Position numbers and translations under genes: made by a program
Assembly (NCBI GenBank): GCA_023014365.1
Contig: JAEBUN010000052.1
Coordinates: 177,920 to 241,919, forward strand
DNA from: Lepiota brunneoincarnata
Lineage: Eukaryota; Basidiomycota; Agaricomycetes; Agaricales; Agaricaceae
Length of the DNA: 64,000 bases
Reading direction: 5' to 3'
Shown: in pieces, positions 45,701-57,360 of the stretch
Numbering within the stretch: the first letter of the stretch is position 1
Layout: every line of letters begins with the position of its first letter
Notes under the pieces: generated by a model
What the model was told of the DNA's origin: nothing
The model's input: only the letters and a program-made list of their open reading frames with translations
Database searches by the model: none

Positions 45701-46191
45701 TTCGCCATTTAAGAAAGCTGTTCGATGGCTGGAAGAAAAATATGGGATAAAGGGAGTAATGATATCTCCTTACAATTCCAAAGCGAACTGGGATTATTGA
45801 GCAACCCCACTGGGATGTGCAACAAATGTTGTACAAGCTACAGATGGAGACATCAAAAAGTGGTATTGGCACCTACCGCACATTATGTGGGCTGATCAGA
45901 TCACCACTAGAAAAGGAATGGGGTGTTCCCTGTACTTTTTGGTAACCGGAGCGCACCCAATGCTACACCTGGATGTCAAAGAGGCCACTTGGCTATATAG
46001 TACAGCTACCAAATAAGTACTTAACCACAGCTGAGTTGATAGGATATCGAGCTCAGGCTTTGGCAAAACATGTTTGGCATGTTGAGGAGATGCGGCAGCA
46101 TGTTTCAGACACTAAGCTTAGCAAGGCTTGGAAGATGGAATGACAAGCAGCGCATAAGATAAAAGATTATTGCTTTGGCCTGGGAGATTTA
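42728..46191 (+). pseudogene. Pol (RT, RNase H, integrase) of giant gypsy copy 2
   Basis: The frame is open from the -1 site to TGA at 45389-45391 (TGG in copy 1), about 880 codons. It holds RT with YIDD at 43838-43849, RNase H (VVAVDTSWRAVGYY) and the start of integrase (SHDFLGHRGIY). One base is lost near 45488, after which D (HVDTLHM) and D (VTDNGSPF) follow in another frame. Further breaks lie near 45790 and 45995. The TGA at 46141-46143 is shared with copy 1. Confidence 0.88.
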
Positions 46192-47564
46192 CATATTGTT
46201 TTCTTGGTGGGGCATTCACGGGTGAAGTGTCCAGTCTTGTGGCAGTTGAAGCATCTCTTCTCCTTGAGATCCCTTCTCTGGGCATCTGTGAGGATTGTGT
46301 TGAGGGCTTCATGGGTGCATTCCTGTACCAACTGGTGGAGTCTGTCTTCTTCAGTTTCCTCGTCTTCATCAGCTTCCTTGGTGAGTAGATCTGGCTCTTC
46401 CTCAAAGTCAAGGTTGTAGACCGCTTTGGCAAGTTGGTCAATATCCATTGCATTAGGGTCTGTTGCTTGATAGGGGAGTGGGACACAGTGTGTAAAAGCA
46501 TTTCTTTTCCTGTTAAATGAGTGAGGGTGCAAAGTTGTTGGAAACAAGGGAGTTCCTCAAGTTTGCATATAGTCGCGTTGAGTTTGTAGTATTTGATATG
46601 CTGTTTGAGCTTGCTTGAACCAGTCATTGAGTTTGTTTTCTGGATTGAGGCTAATTGTTTTGATTGCAACAGGGCAATCCAGCCCATTCTTGAAATAATT
46701 GACTGCCACCACTCCATCTCCAAGGTCAGCCTGATAGGCAAGTATCTGGAACTGGGATATGTAATCGCTGATATATCGTCCATTCTGTTTGAGGTGGTGG
46801 ATTCTGTCCATTGCGTCTGCGGGGACATTGTTTGGGGCAAAAGATGTGTTGAGTCCTTCCAGGAATGTCTTCCATGTTAGAAGGGTCTGGCTTCCATCAA
46901 GTTCCTTGTTTGATTCCAGGAATGCTCCTCTCCATGTTGCAGCAGGGCCAGTGGACATGTATGAAAGGGCAAATTGTATCTTGGTTTTGTCATCGGAAAA
47001 GGCGCCAGGCTTTGCATCAATGTATAGTTGTACTGCATCCTTTCAGAGGCGGTAATAGTCAGTCTCTCTATTAAAGGTTGGGGGTGTATTGATTCTTGCA
47101 GAGGAGGCCATATCGTTAATGTCAGAGGTTGTGGATTCCTCATCAGAAGTGTGAATAGACCTGGTAGTGGGGCTAACTTTGGATGGTTCAGATTGTACAG
47201 GGGAACTGGATTGAGGTGGTGAGTGTACCGGTGATCCAAGTGGTGATATGAGGGGTGAAGATGTTCTTGGGGGTTCCTGTTGCGAAGTGTTGTCATGAGT
47301 TCTTGTACTTGTTGAGGGTTGAAGACTGGAGGATGGGGTAGGTGTTCTATGAATCGGCTCCCCAAGCTTTGAGTGGGTAGAGGTGGCAGTTCTTTCAGGT
47401 GGTGGTTGTTTGGGTAGGGATTGAAGAACTGATGCTGGGGGTGCTGGGTATCCTGGGTCTTCTGTTCAACATTGAACTCTCTTGGTGGGTTGTGTAGGGT
47501 ACGGTGTGGAACCAGAGGGTGAACAAGTGAGGGGTATAGGTTTTGTTTTCTTTTTATGGTCCAT
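46192..47564 (-). pseudogene. Gag of another gypsy family
   Basis: Reads from ATG at 47564 (MDHKKKTKPIPLTCSPSG) through a Pro/Ser-rich region, the gag domain (TPPTFNRETDYYRL; LSYMSTGPAATWRGAFLE) and an acidic linker to the knuckle CFNCHKTGHFTREC (about 46230-46190). Lesions: TGA near 47467, TGA near 47043 (likely CGA) and a frame change near 46555. It is cut at its 3' end by the junction with giant gypsy copy 2. Confidence 0.8.
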
Positions 47565-48045
47565 GGTGGAGGGGGTATGAAGTTGGGTTTGGAGTCAGGT
47601 TGTCAACCAGTCAGAACTGTTAGATTCTTTGTAGTCAGTGGCAAGGGGGTTGTTTTGGTTTGTAGACAGGGTGTAGAGGGAAGAAGTCAAAGGTGAAGGT
47701 GGGGTTGAGGGTGAATAAACAATGCTTGCGGGTGCGTTATCCCAATCGACGCTTGAAGGTGCGGATGACCTATATACAATGCTTACAGGTGCATTATCCC
47801 AATCAACACTTAAAGGTGTGGATGACCTATCAACGCTTTCAGTGCATCTGACCAAGGGTGCAGAGGGTATGGTGGCCCGCTCTATGGGGGTGTATCACTG
47901 GACAGCAACAAGGTGTGTCGTCAGATATGGTTGGCACTCGGATAGCAATAAAGCATATTGTCTGCCGGTGTGGAAGGGTAGCAACAAGGCATACCGATAC
48001 CATGGGGTGTACGATGGAGGTTGTCCAACAGAAGCTTTAATCTAA
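47565..48045 (-). other. Leader between Y LTR and gag, with a short tandem repeat
   Basis: A unit of about 57 bp (AATGCTTGCGGGTGCGTTAT...) occurs at 47721-47777 and again, diverged, at 47778-47834. No clear PBS follows the LTR at 48046, so it is unsure that this LTR belongs to the gag on its left. Confidence 0.45.
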
Positions 48046-48747
48046 TGTTATGATCCATGCTCCTTCTGTATCCGAGGATAACTGGAGACGGCCTTCAATC
48101 ACTCTACAAGGTGTCCAAGATGGTTGGCCTTGCAGAGCTTAGTGGATCGCACTCAATGAGATAACAAGGGAACACGCCAAGTTAAGGCAGAGAGGGTTAA
48201 CAACTGCTGTTAACAAGATTAAAGCTTAAGGCTTTAATCTCTACTTGTACAGGCCTTATATACCTATGAGACACTATATACTTGTTATAGGTAGTTGGGC
48301 TGTTCTACTTGTCGTCCGCAGTCTTGACCATGATGCGCATCCTAGCTGATGGCATCCTACTGTTATTTATATTACAATGAGTCAGTGTTCTCATTCTCAC
48401 TGCTGTGCAATGTTCCATCACTTTCCTCTGACTCATAATTTCCTTCTCCCAATTCTATCTCCATGGACTCTCCTCCATTCTCACTCTCCATTCTCTCAGT
48501 GCTTCCATCTGCATCAGAGGTTGGATCAGTTGATCCATGGCTATCTTCTTTGTCCTCAGGGTATTCCAGAATATCCTCTAGAGTTATCTCCATTCCTGCT
48601 TCTCTTGCCAAGTCCTGCATGGCATTGTAATACTCCCCTTCTTTGTCTTCATATCTCTGGGCTTGCAACTGATTGGTGATCTCCTGTACCCATTTTGTAA
48701 AGTCAAATAGTTGCTCTTGTTCCTCTTGGTCCAGACTATTCATAACA
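48046..48747 (-). mobile_element. Family Y LTR, copy 3, 702 bp
   Basis: Plus-strand ends are TGTTATGATCC and CTATTCATAACA. Placed upstream of the minus-strand gag at 47564, so it may be that element's 5' LTR. More diverged from copies 1 and 2 than they are from each other. Confidence 0.8.
48372..48743 (-). CDS. LTR-encoded acidic protein (copy 3)
   Basis: 123 codons from the ATG at base 5 of the LTR (MNSLDQEEQEQLFDFTKWVQ). It differs from copies 1 and 2 at many residues, with one in-frame codon change in length near the tail (SSENENTDSL). Frame, start position and the AREAGMEITLEDILEYPED core are kept. No domain recognised. Confidence 0.55.
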   Translation of the reverse strand: MNSLDQEEQEQLFDFTKWVQEITNQLQAQRYEDKEGEYYNAMQDLAREAGMEITLEDILEYPEDKEDSHGSTDPTSDADGSTERMESENGGESMEIELGEGNYESEESDGTLHSSENENTDSL

Positions 48748-48751
48748 GAAC

Positions 48752-49007
48752 AGCCCAACTACCTATAACGAGTATATAGTGTCTCATAGGTATATAAGGC
48801 CTGTACAAGTAGAGATTAAAGCCTTAAGCTTTAATCTTGTTAACAGCAGTCGTTAACCCTCTCTGCCTTAACTTGGCATGTTCCCTCATTATCTCATTGA
48901 GTGCGATCCACTAAGCTCTGCAAGGCCAACTGTCTTGGACACCTTGCTGATTGATTGAAGGCCATCTCCAGTTATCCTCAGATACAGAAGGAGCACGGAT
49001 CATAACA
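48752..49007 (+). mobile_element. Family Y LTR fragment, inverted
   Basis: The last 256 bp of a Y LTR in the plus orientation, ending GGATCATAACA. It abuts copy 3 head to head; the U3 part with the ORF is absent. Confidence 0.75.
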
Positions 49008-49342
49008 CTAGCTACTTGTACTAGTTTCAGCCTGATTTCTGACTTCTCCCTTTGCTTCTGCCCACAACTCCTTACTGCGTTTTTTTTGTGCCTCTGTCTG
49101 CCTGTTTCCTTGGTATTCCATTTTCCCTGTCCAACACTCTTTGTTTATTCATACGATCTGTGGCATGCTTCCTATGCTGCTTAAATTGCTGTTTCCAAAT
49201 GTTCCCATTCTCTGTATTGCTGCTTGTGTACCATCACACTGTTAGTGGAAGTATTTGGTAGTAGAGCTCCTCTGGGCGCACCAGTTATTCATTGCCTTGC
49301 TGCTGGTGTCCAATCGATAAATGAGGGAACCTGATTTGGCTA
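49008..49342. other. Short non-coding stretch
   Basis: Pyrimidine-rich sequence between the LTR fragment and the pogo TIR. No gene seen. Confidence 0.4.
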
Positions 49343-52300
49343 CTGTACCGGGTCAGGAAGTGGGCCACCCTGCCTAGTGGGCCACTCTGTATTTACTGAA
49401 CCACATAGACATTTAGAGGGTTGAGTTTGGGGGTCAATGATCAGAACCGTACCCAACGTTGACTGAAACGAAAGCTCGTAGCAGTTTGCACCGACAACTT
49501 GATGAGCAACAGGTGCCTGATTGCTGCCAAACCAGCAATCTGACCAATTTGGGAAGATCTGCCGTGATGTCCAAATGTGGTAGCAGTGACACCGAGGGTG
49601 CATTTCGCAACCAATTGCTTCCAAACTTTGTGGCCGCATTCCCTCCACCCAATTGCCTCCCCTCCACCATGTGCTATGGATGATCATGTATCTATGGTCC
49701 ATGTTGCTTGATCAATCTCCTGCAACTTGTGTTTCGCTGCATTCTGGGTGCCCTGCAATCATTCCTGCCCGGAGGTTCTAGATGACGAGGTATGGCTTGT
49801 ATCTTTGGGATTTGACATTGTACTGACCTGTTCATTCGTTTCTAGGATTCATGATATTTTTAACAAATTTATTCACATCTCAACACACACTGTTACACCT
49901 GTACATGCTTTTTCAGCATGCTGTGCTGTGGAGATTTTTCTGGGATAACGGGGAGGAGGAATGCAAAAGCCTTGCTGCAGGTGTGTGCATTGGGCCTTGT
50001 TTTCATGTTCTGAATGATAATCACATTGCCCAGGCATGGGAACATTGTGCCAGCACACCCCATCTGCAGCTGTATTTTCAGTCTTCACGTCAATTCACCG
50101 CCTCATGTCCAGCATGTAGAATATATCAAATATACTTGTTTTAGAGGGTGTGTTGTGGCACATGGAAAGTATTTAACTGAGAAGTGAGTCTCAAGCCATC
50201 CACGGAGCAGTGGACCACCACACCAACCTTCAAACCTTGTTGCACATCATGTTGGCTTCTTTTTCTCTGCACCCAAATGTTTCCATTCCCCACAATATTC
50301 TTGATCGACCATGCGAGGAGCGCATCGAGCGCGCTCTTGCTGCTATTCGAGGATCAGGTACAAGACCAAATGGCGACCCATGCTATTCTGCTCGCCAAGC
50401 AGAACAACACTTTGGTATCCCAGCGATCTTCCCTCGGACGCCACTTAAAAGGTAAGTAGTATTGAACTAAACTTTTTCATATCATTTGAGTACTTGTTAG
50501 GAGGAAAATCTCATCACGAGGCACATGTCAATGAGCAGCTCCTCACTGAAGCCCAGGAGGAAATCTTAGTCAACTGGGTGAAAGTTCAAGGCCATCGTGG
50601 TGTACCTATGACATATACATCTGTAGCTCTGTGCACTGGAGCAATCTCAGGTAAACAAATCGGCGCATCATGGCCAAAACGGTTCTGGAAACGTCATCTG
50701 GATTTGAAGATGAAGAAGACCGTGGGTTTGGAGAAGGCTCGGGCCAAGGCATTGAATGAAACGGCCGTCAAGGAATTCTTTGATATGATTGTGGATGTGA
50801 TCAAGGAATACAATATTCTGCCTGAGAATATGTACAATATGGATGAAAAGGGCATTCAGCTTGGCATTGGTGCGAGGATTACTGCTATGATTGACTGAGA
50901 TCAACAAACTGTTTATTCCCTTGAGGATGGAAACAGGGAGCTTGTTACAGTCATTGAAACCATCTGTGCTGATGGCTCCATTCTCCATCCCTCTGTGATA
51001 TTCCAGGGTCTGCGGCGGAACCCAGAGTGGGGTCGCAACAACCCTTGCAATGCGAGGTTTGTATTCATGTTTTTTTTTTTCCATTCCAGAAACAATCTTA
51101 CAACTCGTTAACAGCATATCCATCTCTCCCAACGGTTGGACGGACCAAGAGCTGGGTTCCACATGGCTTCAAAATGATTTTGATCCTGCGACGCGAGACA
51201 AAGCCGCTGGACAGTATTGCCTTCTAATTTTGGACAGTCATAACTCCCATTGCACCTTCACATTCTGCAAGTATGCTGCAGACAACAAGATCATTGTTGT
51301 ATGTCTTCCCTCGCACATGACACATGCCTTACAACCTTGTGACGTCAGTGCATTTGGACCTCTCGCACAGTCATGGAAGCGTGTGGTGACGCTTGCCTCG
51401 CAATCTCTTACTGCAATCAGAAAAGACAATCTACTTGCCTATTACCACACTGCACGTGTCGAAGCACTCAAAACTTCTACAATTCAATCAGCATTCCGAA
51501 AAACAGGGATATGGCCACTGAATTGCCATGCCATTCCGCTTTCTGCATTTGAGCCAGCAAAGAATACGACAACACAGTCTGCACAGCCCCTTCCTGCACA
51601 TCTCCCATCCATCCTAGTCCTGACACCAACGCAGACACCCAACCCAACACCCAACCCAACACCCGTTCCAACACCAACACCATCAGCTGCAATGGCTACC
51701 ATGCTTGGCAATGACTTCAATACACCCACAGAAGCACCTCTCAACATGTCACAAGATGAGGATGAGGAACCAATGGAGCGGTATCACATTGAGGTTCCTC
51801 CACCATTGCCAGGCACTTCATCTCAGCAGGCATTTAGAGCCGAGAACATGATGCTACAAGACATAATAATGCAGGCTGGTATCGCTCTAGAGGAGGACTA
51901 CGCGCAGATGAAGCTGATGGATCTGGAAAATGAGAGGTTGAGGAAGCAGCTTTTGGAGAAGGGAAAGCGGAAAAAGCAAAATAGGCTTACCTCAGCACAT
52001 GCACGGCACATGACAGCAGCCGAAAACTTGGACTTGCTGGCTCGGCAGGACTGGGAGAGTGGGATGAAGGATGTATTCAAAGAGGCAGCGCCACAATTCA
52101 GGGTCCTGAAGAAGAGTATTCTGGAATATGAGAGGGCGGTCAAGAAGGCACGGAAGGCCGCAGAGCGTGATGCGAGGAAGGCGGCTGCAGCAGTAGCAAG
52201 GGCAAGGAGGGTTCGTGGTCGTGCTACAGGTAACAGAGGCCATGGGAGAGCTCGAGGCAGGGGCACAAGAGGGAGGGGGGCAGCAGGAGTAGGTGCTGTT

Positions 52301-53158
52301 GGTGCTGTTGCAGATGGATCAGATATGGAGGAGCTCAGGATTACGGAGTCATCTGAGGATAGCTCTGACTCTGACTCCGAGAGTGAAGCAGAGGTTCCGA
52401 TCCCAAGATCGCACCTGACAGCACCCTGTTCGGGTGATTCAAGCATGCCTGTGAGGTGGAAGCAGTAAGTGAGACAGATGAAGAAGTGGCAGCTGAAAGT
52501 GAGAGGAATCAACGTACCCAGAGACCACAGGCCCCACCCACATATGTGGAATTGCCCTCTCGAGATTCACAACGTTGGAGAGGTAGGGACTTCCAGAAAC
52601 AACGAGTGAGAAACTCTGGAAACCATAGACAAAGAAGGACATGCTGTGGGGGCTGAACCTGAGGCTAATTTGCTACCTGAGATCAGAGGGAGCAGTTCGG
52701 AGGCACAGGACAGAGGTATTGGGGTGCCATCGACAGTGCAACATGGTGCAGATGAGCCACAGGAAGCCCCACCAAGACGTCGAAATCCTAGGCGCGGGAA
52801 ACAGTCAGATACCACAGAAATGTGAATTGGTGATATATTACACACCTATTAGTATGATTCCAAAATTTGAAGTGCGACGATGCTGCCAGTCCTTCAGGAC
52901 AGCGTCGAGAACTGGGCGGGTGAACCACGAGCAGGGATTCTCACGTGTGGCCCACAACACCGATTTTCCCCTTTTGGCAGTCAGCCTGCGAAAATATTCA
53001 TTGAGGACCGACCGCTTTCTCTAAAATTACAGTGGTCATATATCATCTGCCTAGGATCCTTGTCTGCCATCCTAGCCACTCAAACCCTTCAAAAATCATC
53101 CTCAGCCCAGGTAAAGGATTGATCTCGCTTAGGTGGCCCACTTCCTGCTTGGCTACAG
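49343..53158 (+). mobile_element. pogo/CENP-B-type DNA transposon, 3.8 kb
   Basis: The ends CTGTACCGGGTCAGGAAGTG and, inverted, CTGTAGCCAAGCAGGAAGTG share a 28-bp imperfect TIR (both continue GGCCACC) flanked by TA (49341-49342, 53159-53160). A DDE transposase with an HTH N-terminus lies inside. TA duplication and protein type agree with the pogo group of Tc1/mariner elements. Confidence 0.85.
50210..52468 (+). pseudogene. pogo-like DDE transposase, nearly intact
   Basis: Exon 1 encodes an N-terminal HTH (ALAAIRGSGTRPNGDPCYSA) and joins exon 2 by an intron at 50452-50500. Exon 2 carries the CENP-B type HTH (EAHVNEQLLTEAQEEILVNW) and the first catalytic Asp in NMDEKGIQLG. An intron at 51057-51114 leads to exon 3 (ISISPNGWTDQELG) with Asp in LILDSHNSHC and in LQPCDVSAFGPL. 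A Thr/Pro repeat and a basic, Gly/Arg-rich tail (RGRATGNRGHGRARGRGTRG) follow. Only two lesions were seen: an extra base near 50424 (frame change) and TGA at 50896-50898 (CGA expected). The element looks recently lost. Confidence 0.85.
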
Positions 53159-53160
53159 TA

Positions 53161-55039
53161 TATACACAAATATCTTGAAGGAGCTTATTTGCTGAATCAC
53201 GTACAAACAGGGTGTAGATGGTATTTGGATCGTTTTCAGAAGGGAAGGGAGCAGTGGATACGAACCTCGTATGATACTAAGCAGCTAATTCTGAGGGACT
53301 TCTTATATAGACATCGTCTATCGGTGGGTCCAAGGGAATTATGGCTGACAAATTGTCACCATAATTCCCACAATACCTTCCACCGCATTCTCCTTTGGTG
53401 CACAGTGACTGATTGCACACTATCGGATATGCGAGGGTCACCTGCGTCTTGTCCACTTTTATCTCGACCGCTATCGGATTCAGGTGATCCTTAAGTCAGA
53501 GACCCTGTGTGTCAATTGGGCTATAATTGTGAAGAGCACCCAGATCCTGGGCTCAGCGAACGCTGGCCCAGCTTCTATTGTTGATCCCACCCCTAACGAC
53601 CTGGCTCGTCTGAGCGTTTGTCCTTGTAGCTCATCCATAAACTCCTTCGGTCGACATCCCCCCCCTCTCCATCCTCCCAACCACAACGTGGCTTCTTGCC
53701 CCCTTTTCGACACGCGATGACCCATCTACTCTGTATCCAACCCTTTGGGACTGAATAGCATACTGCTTATCTTGCGCTCGAAAGCCTCCATTTGGTTCTA
53801 TGAATCCCCTCTCCCAGGGACATCAACGCTGAAACATGTTGAGAAGGAGGCCAGATTTGAAAACTGAATCTGGCAGGTCGGAACAGAGCTCGAGATACTC
53901 GGCCTTGCTGATGTACTCGTAAGGGTGTATTTGAATGGGATGGCAAAATGCATTCCAAAGACCCCACCTTTTAGCCTTGCCATGGACTCTGATGCATACG
54001 TTCAATCTACACGTTGCCCCCAAGTCTCCTGCAGTCACTCAGTTCAACCTTTGTTTGAGAGGCTCCGGACCTGGGGCATCGCGAAAACAGTGTTCTTGGA
54101 CAGCTTGGTCTTTATTCACTCGAAAGTCCAATCATGATGTACTTGGGAAAGGGTTGGTATCTTGGGACCTTGGATTTTCTCAAACTGTCTGTGACTGCCC
54201 ACTGCTGGTGTCCATCTCGTTGTTCGGTTTCACATTTAAAACGTAGGGCGCGGACAATTTTTTTTTTTTGCATAAAATAGGCATTTTTGATGGTACTGGC
54301 ACAGCACACCAATGTTTTGTCAATATTTCAATAACCACTACACTTCTAATAATGAAATTAGGCATGTTTGAAAGTGCTCAAAAATGCGAATATAACAACA
54401 TGAGTTTGGTGTCCAGTTTGTAGGGCACCAGTGATCAACTGAGGAAAGGTCATGATGACGTGTCAGGGGGTAACACCTCAGGCCACTAAGGTTGACTCCC
54501 ACTCGTTGGCTCCTCCGACTCAGCCTGCACCTCCTGAGCCTGCACCATCCCCACGTCCTGCTGATAGTCGAGGAGACTACCACGGAAAGGTGCAGTACGC
54601 TCGGGCATCATTGGTCATCGATGGATCGTCTTTCTTTGTCGCGGGCGGGGGGCTGTAAGCCATATTGTATGCACATGGGTATGGCAATCCATTTGCCTCA
54701 GACTCGTAAGGGTTCTTGGGATGGTGTAGCTATCGGTTGTAACACGCGCCCATGCCAACGCATCCTGCGCGAAGACATTCTGGTTCCCTTTTCACTTTGG
54801 AAAACCTACTCGAGATATGAGAGATCACGATTTCGCATCAGAATGTGGCACCTCGAGCGCGTACCATTATACATAAGTTTCTGCCGCTCTCATCACTGTT
54901 GTCTCTCTGCTTTTCCTTCGTCGCACTTGAATCATCATCATATCAGCCCCGGCACCACATAGCTCACGACTCAAAATTCCACACCATTGCCCACTAATAT
55001 TAGCTCGAGCCAAAACCATTCAGCGTGACTTTGGTAATG
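53161..55039. other. No gene supported
   Basis: Only short frames without recognisable domains. A T-run lies at about 54259-54270. A proline-rich frame at 54492-54660 has no other support. Confidence 0.4.
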
Positions 55040-55610
55040 ACCTCTTTCTCGGAACTAGGTGATGCTGGCAATTCATTGACTATGTTGACTTTGCGCCCGG
55101 TGTTGCTCTGGGGTTGACTGCTGTTGGTCACTCAATAAATCAGCACAAACAGATCAGAAAGTAAGGAGATTCGACAACTTTTTACTTCCGTATACGTTTG
55201 GTTGCTTATTAGCGCACTGCCGGTAACTGGGCCCAGAGATAGCAGACGGTGTCGGGGACAGTGTTTAGAAGAGATGATATCTATCTTTCGTCTCGCTACG
55301 AGTCAATCACGTGCTCAGTGGGATCAGTCGATAGAATAAACCTGACACCGTAACAAATCAAGCAGCCTAACAAAAAGACAAAAGGTTGCAGATCTAAACC
55401 CGATCTGATAACGGAGCAGTGTACTCCCGTATATCCATACAGTGCCCCCGGTAATCTCCCTACTAGAGGTTGGCTTGAAGCGCACGTAAGCCTGCCCCAA
55501 TGATGAGTTAGAGTGTTCGCATAACACCGAATATCCCCCAAAATCCCCAATGCCATTGAGATTCCTCTTGGTGTTTGCAGGCTACTAGACTGTCAATCCT
55601 CTCATCAGAT
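55040..55610. repeat. Duplicated segment, left copy
   Basis: Matches about 58145-58650 along its length (for example CTGGGCCCAGAGATAGCAGA and TTGACTGCTGTTGGTCACT), with small indels. Part of a larger tandem duplication that also includes 56690-57360 and 58650-59220. Confidence 0.75.
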
Positions 55611-55949
55611 AACAATATGATCATCAAAGACGTAACGACTTGGGGGAAATAGGCCTATGACTGGCAGGGGTAATTGGCTACTGGGGTTAAGAGGGCAGAC
55701 CCAAGTGGATGCCGCCCGTCGCAGGCATGTCGGATGCTGTACATAATTTCATACTCTGTAATTTATTGCTGAGGCCCTCCTGCTCCATCCGAAATTCTCA
55801 ATACCTCCATGTCTGGTAGGTGGTTCCCAGAGGCTACAAGACGAATCAGACACGATTCTGAGTCTCTGATATTGAGCTAAGAGCAGGAATGCTATCGGGA
55901 GAAAGGTACCTAGCCATATTAAATGCTTTTTGGGCTATCTAAAAACACG
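55611..55949. other. No gene seen
   Basis: Spacer between duplicated blocks with no open frame of note. Confidence 0.35.
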
Positions 55950-56650
55950 TTAGACTCCGTCCCAGAGTGTATAATATTGATAATGTAGTAACCCTGGCCA
56001 GAAAGGTGCATCGGATATGCTGGGCAAGAAGAGATCACTTCGGTAACGACGTATTTTTCCCATCAGAATCTTGGGGTCGAGAATGCAAGATTTTGACGAT
56101 GCGCGTGTTGTTTGGGAAGACTGCTGTACATACCTCGTTGAGTGTACGATCAATACAACTCCTCGTGCACTGGCTTCAAGCTGGAACTCCATTTTGAGGC
56201 TGGCATCCATCAACACCTGCCAGATTGCGACACACACACACACACACACATGCGTAAGAGAATCAATATGGTGAACATTATTGGAATGAGCCGTACATAC
56301 ACTTTGGGTGTTGCATTTTGATTTCCTGCCACTTGCATGCTTGAGGATTTGATCGCGAGTCGTGAGTCGCCCCCGCTCCTGGACTAGAGGGGCAAGTGTA
56401 GGATCATTCAGATCGAGCAAACCCTGGTGGTAGATGGTGCCTTCCCAGTTGAATTCCCCGGTATCTCTGTCGATTGTTCCATAATCTGGCGGCCAACCTG
56501 TGGTTTTGCCGGTCTAGCAATCTGTTTGTTGAAACGGATGCGGTATATCTAACCACCTTGATGGGTTTTGGTGGGTCCCAGTTGACCTACTTCGAGGCAG
56601 TCTTGTAAATGAGTTGAATAAACTTTTGCGGGTCCAGCTTCATCCACAAT
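55950..56650 (-). pseudogene. N-terminal fragment of the duplicated hypothetical gene
   Basis: Corresponds to the first exons of the gene at 58990-61079: KFIQLIYKTASK (about 56620-56580, with a TAG in place of Trp), GEFNWEGTIYHQGLLDLNDP, and MEFQLEASARGVVLIVHSTR. It stops near 55950. In the reading NWEGTIYHQG the frame is continuous, whereas the other copy has an extra G at this place. Confidence 0.6.
56226..56251. repeat. (CA)n microsatellite
   Basis: A run of about 13 CA units lies at an intron of the fragmentary gene copy. Confidence 0.85.
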
Positions 56651-56689
56651 GGGTGTAGGGGACAAGGGAGGAGGGGTTCAGTGTCGATA

Positions 56690-57360
56690 ATCATAGGGCT
56701 ATTTAGCATCCAGATAGGCGCTTGTCATTGTTCGACAGGAGACATGTATGCACATGGAATTAGATCCATTAGTTATAGGCTTCAACTCACCAAACCAAGC
56801 CAATCTGGGGTGGTTTTGCACAGACCTACGGATGTATCAAAATCGCGGGCAGGGAGAAAAAAACGGTTCTCTTATACATATCAAATAGCCCTGGGCGGCC
56901 CAGGATTTCATCAAAGCACATGACCCCGCAGGCTGCAGCGTGGAGGGGGGGTGGCAAACAAACGACTCCTCGAATGGCTGGATTTGCCGCGTCCCCCCGT
57001 GTTCATTAAACCTATGCAAAATTTACGATATAGAGACTCAACTATACAAGGGGTAAGTACCATCCTACATTGCTCTGACACCTCGGAACATCTCCCCACC
57101 ATTGCCCAAGGACATCAACGCTAGGGCACCCTTCGCTGGATCATAGGAATACAGATAGATTCCCTGAGAGTGTCAATCTGAGAGACTGGTCGTGCCCCGG
57201 CCAGAGTAGCACGATTGTCGGGGCCTTGGAAAGGTGATTTCTGAAGAACATGGGACCAGTCAACATGTTCTTTGGAGAGGAATAGTTTGAGGAACCCAAT
57301 ATCAACGTTCTGGCCGTCTCGAAGGAAGTAAGGCATACGTTCCGTTACCCCCATATCCAA
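56690..57360. repeat. Near-identical block containing the gene's 3' end
   Basis: Almost identical to 58650-59220. It encodes the last 79 residues of the duplicated gene on the minus strand (57360-57121: LRDGQNVDIGFLKLFLSKEH, ending IPMIQRRVP). A 60-codon frame inside (57019-56837) is exactly repeated at 58888-58706, which shows how recent the copy is. Confidence 0.8.

Larger units (their letters stand above)
40090..46191 (+). mobile_element. Giant gypsy copy 2 (gag-pro-pol only)
   Basis: It starts at the LTR end with ccacagatatcacag, which lies inside gag of copy 1, so the PBS, leader and first gag codons are deleted. It ends at about 46191 inside the integrase C-terminal region, where gag of another family begins on the other strand. 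It lacks all three LTR insertions of copy 1. Compared with copy 1 it has lost many CpG sites. Confidence 0.9.

Noticed and set aside
48046..48747. Certain assignment of this LTR as 5' LTR of the gag at 47564
   Set aside because: Orientation fits, but no clear primer-binding site follows it and an inverted LTR fragment abuts it, so it may be an independent insertion.
51898..52512. Long minus-strand frame (204 codons) over the pogo transposase tail
   Set aside because: It is the shadow of the Gly/Arg/Ser-rich plus-strand exon; the three Asp motifs and splice sites all support the plus strand.
56837..57019. 60-codon frame exactly repeated at 58706-58888
   Set aside because: The identity reflects the recent DNA duplication; the flanking non-coding DNA is equally identical and no domain is present.
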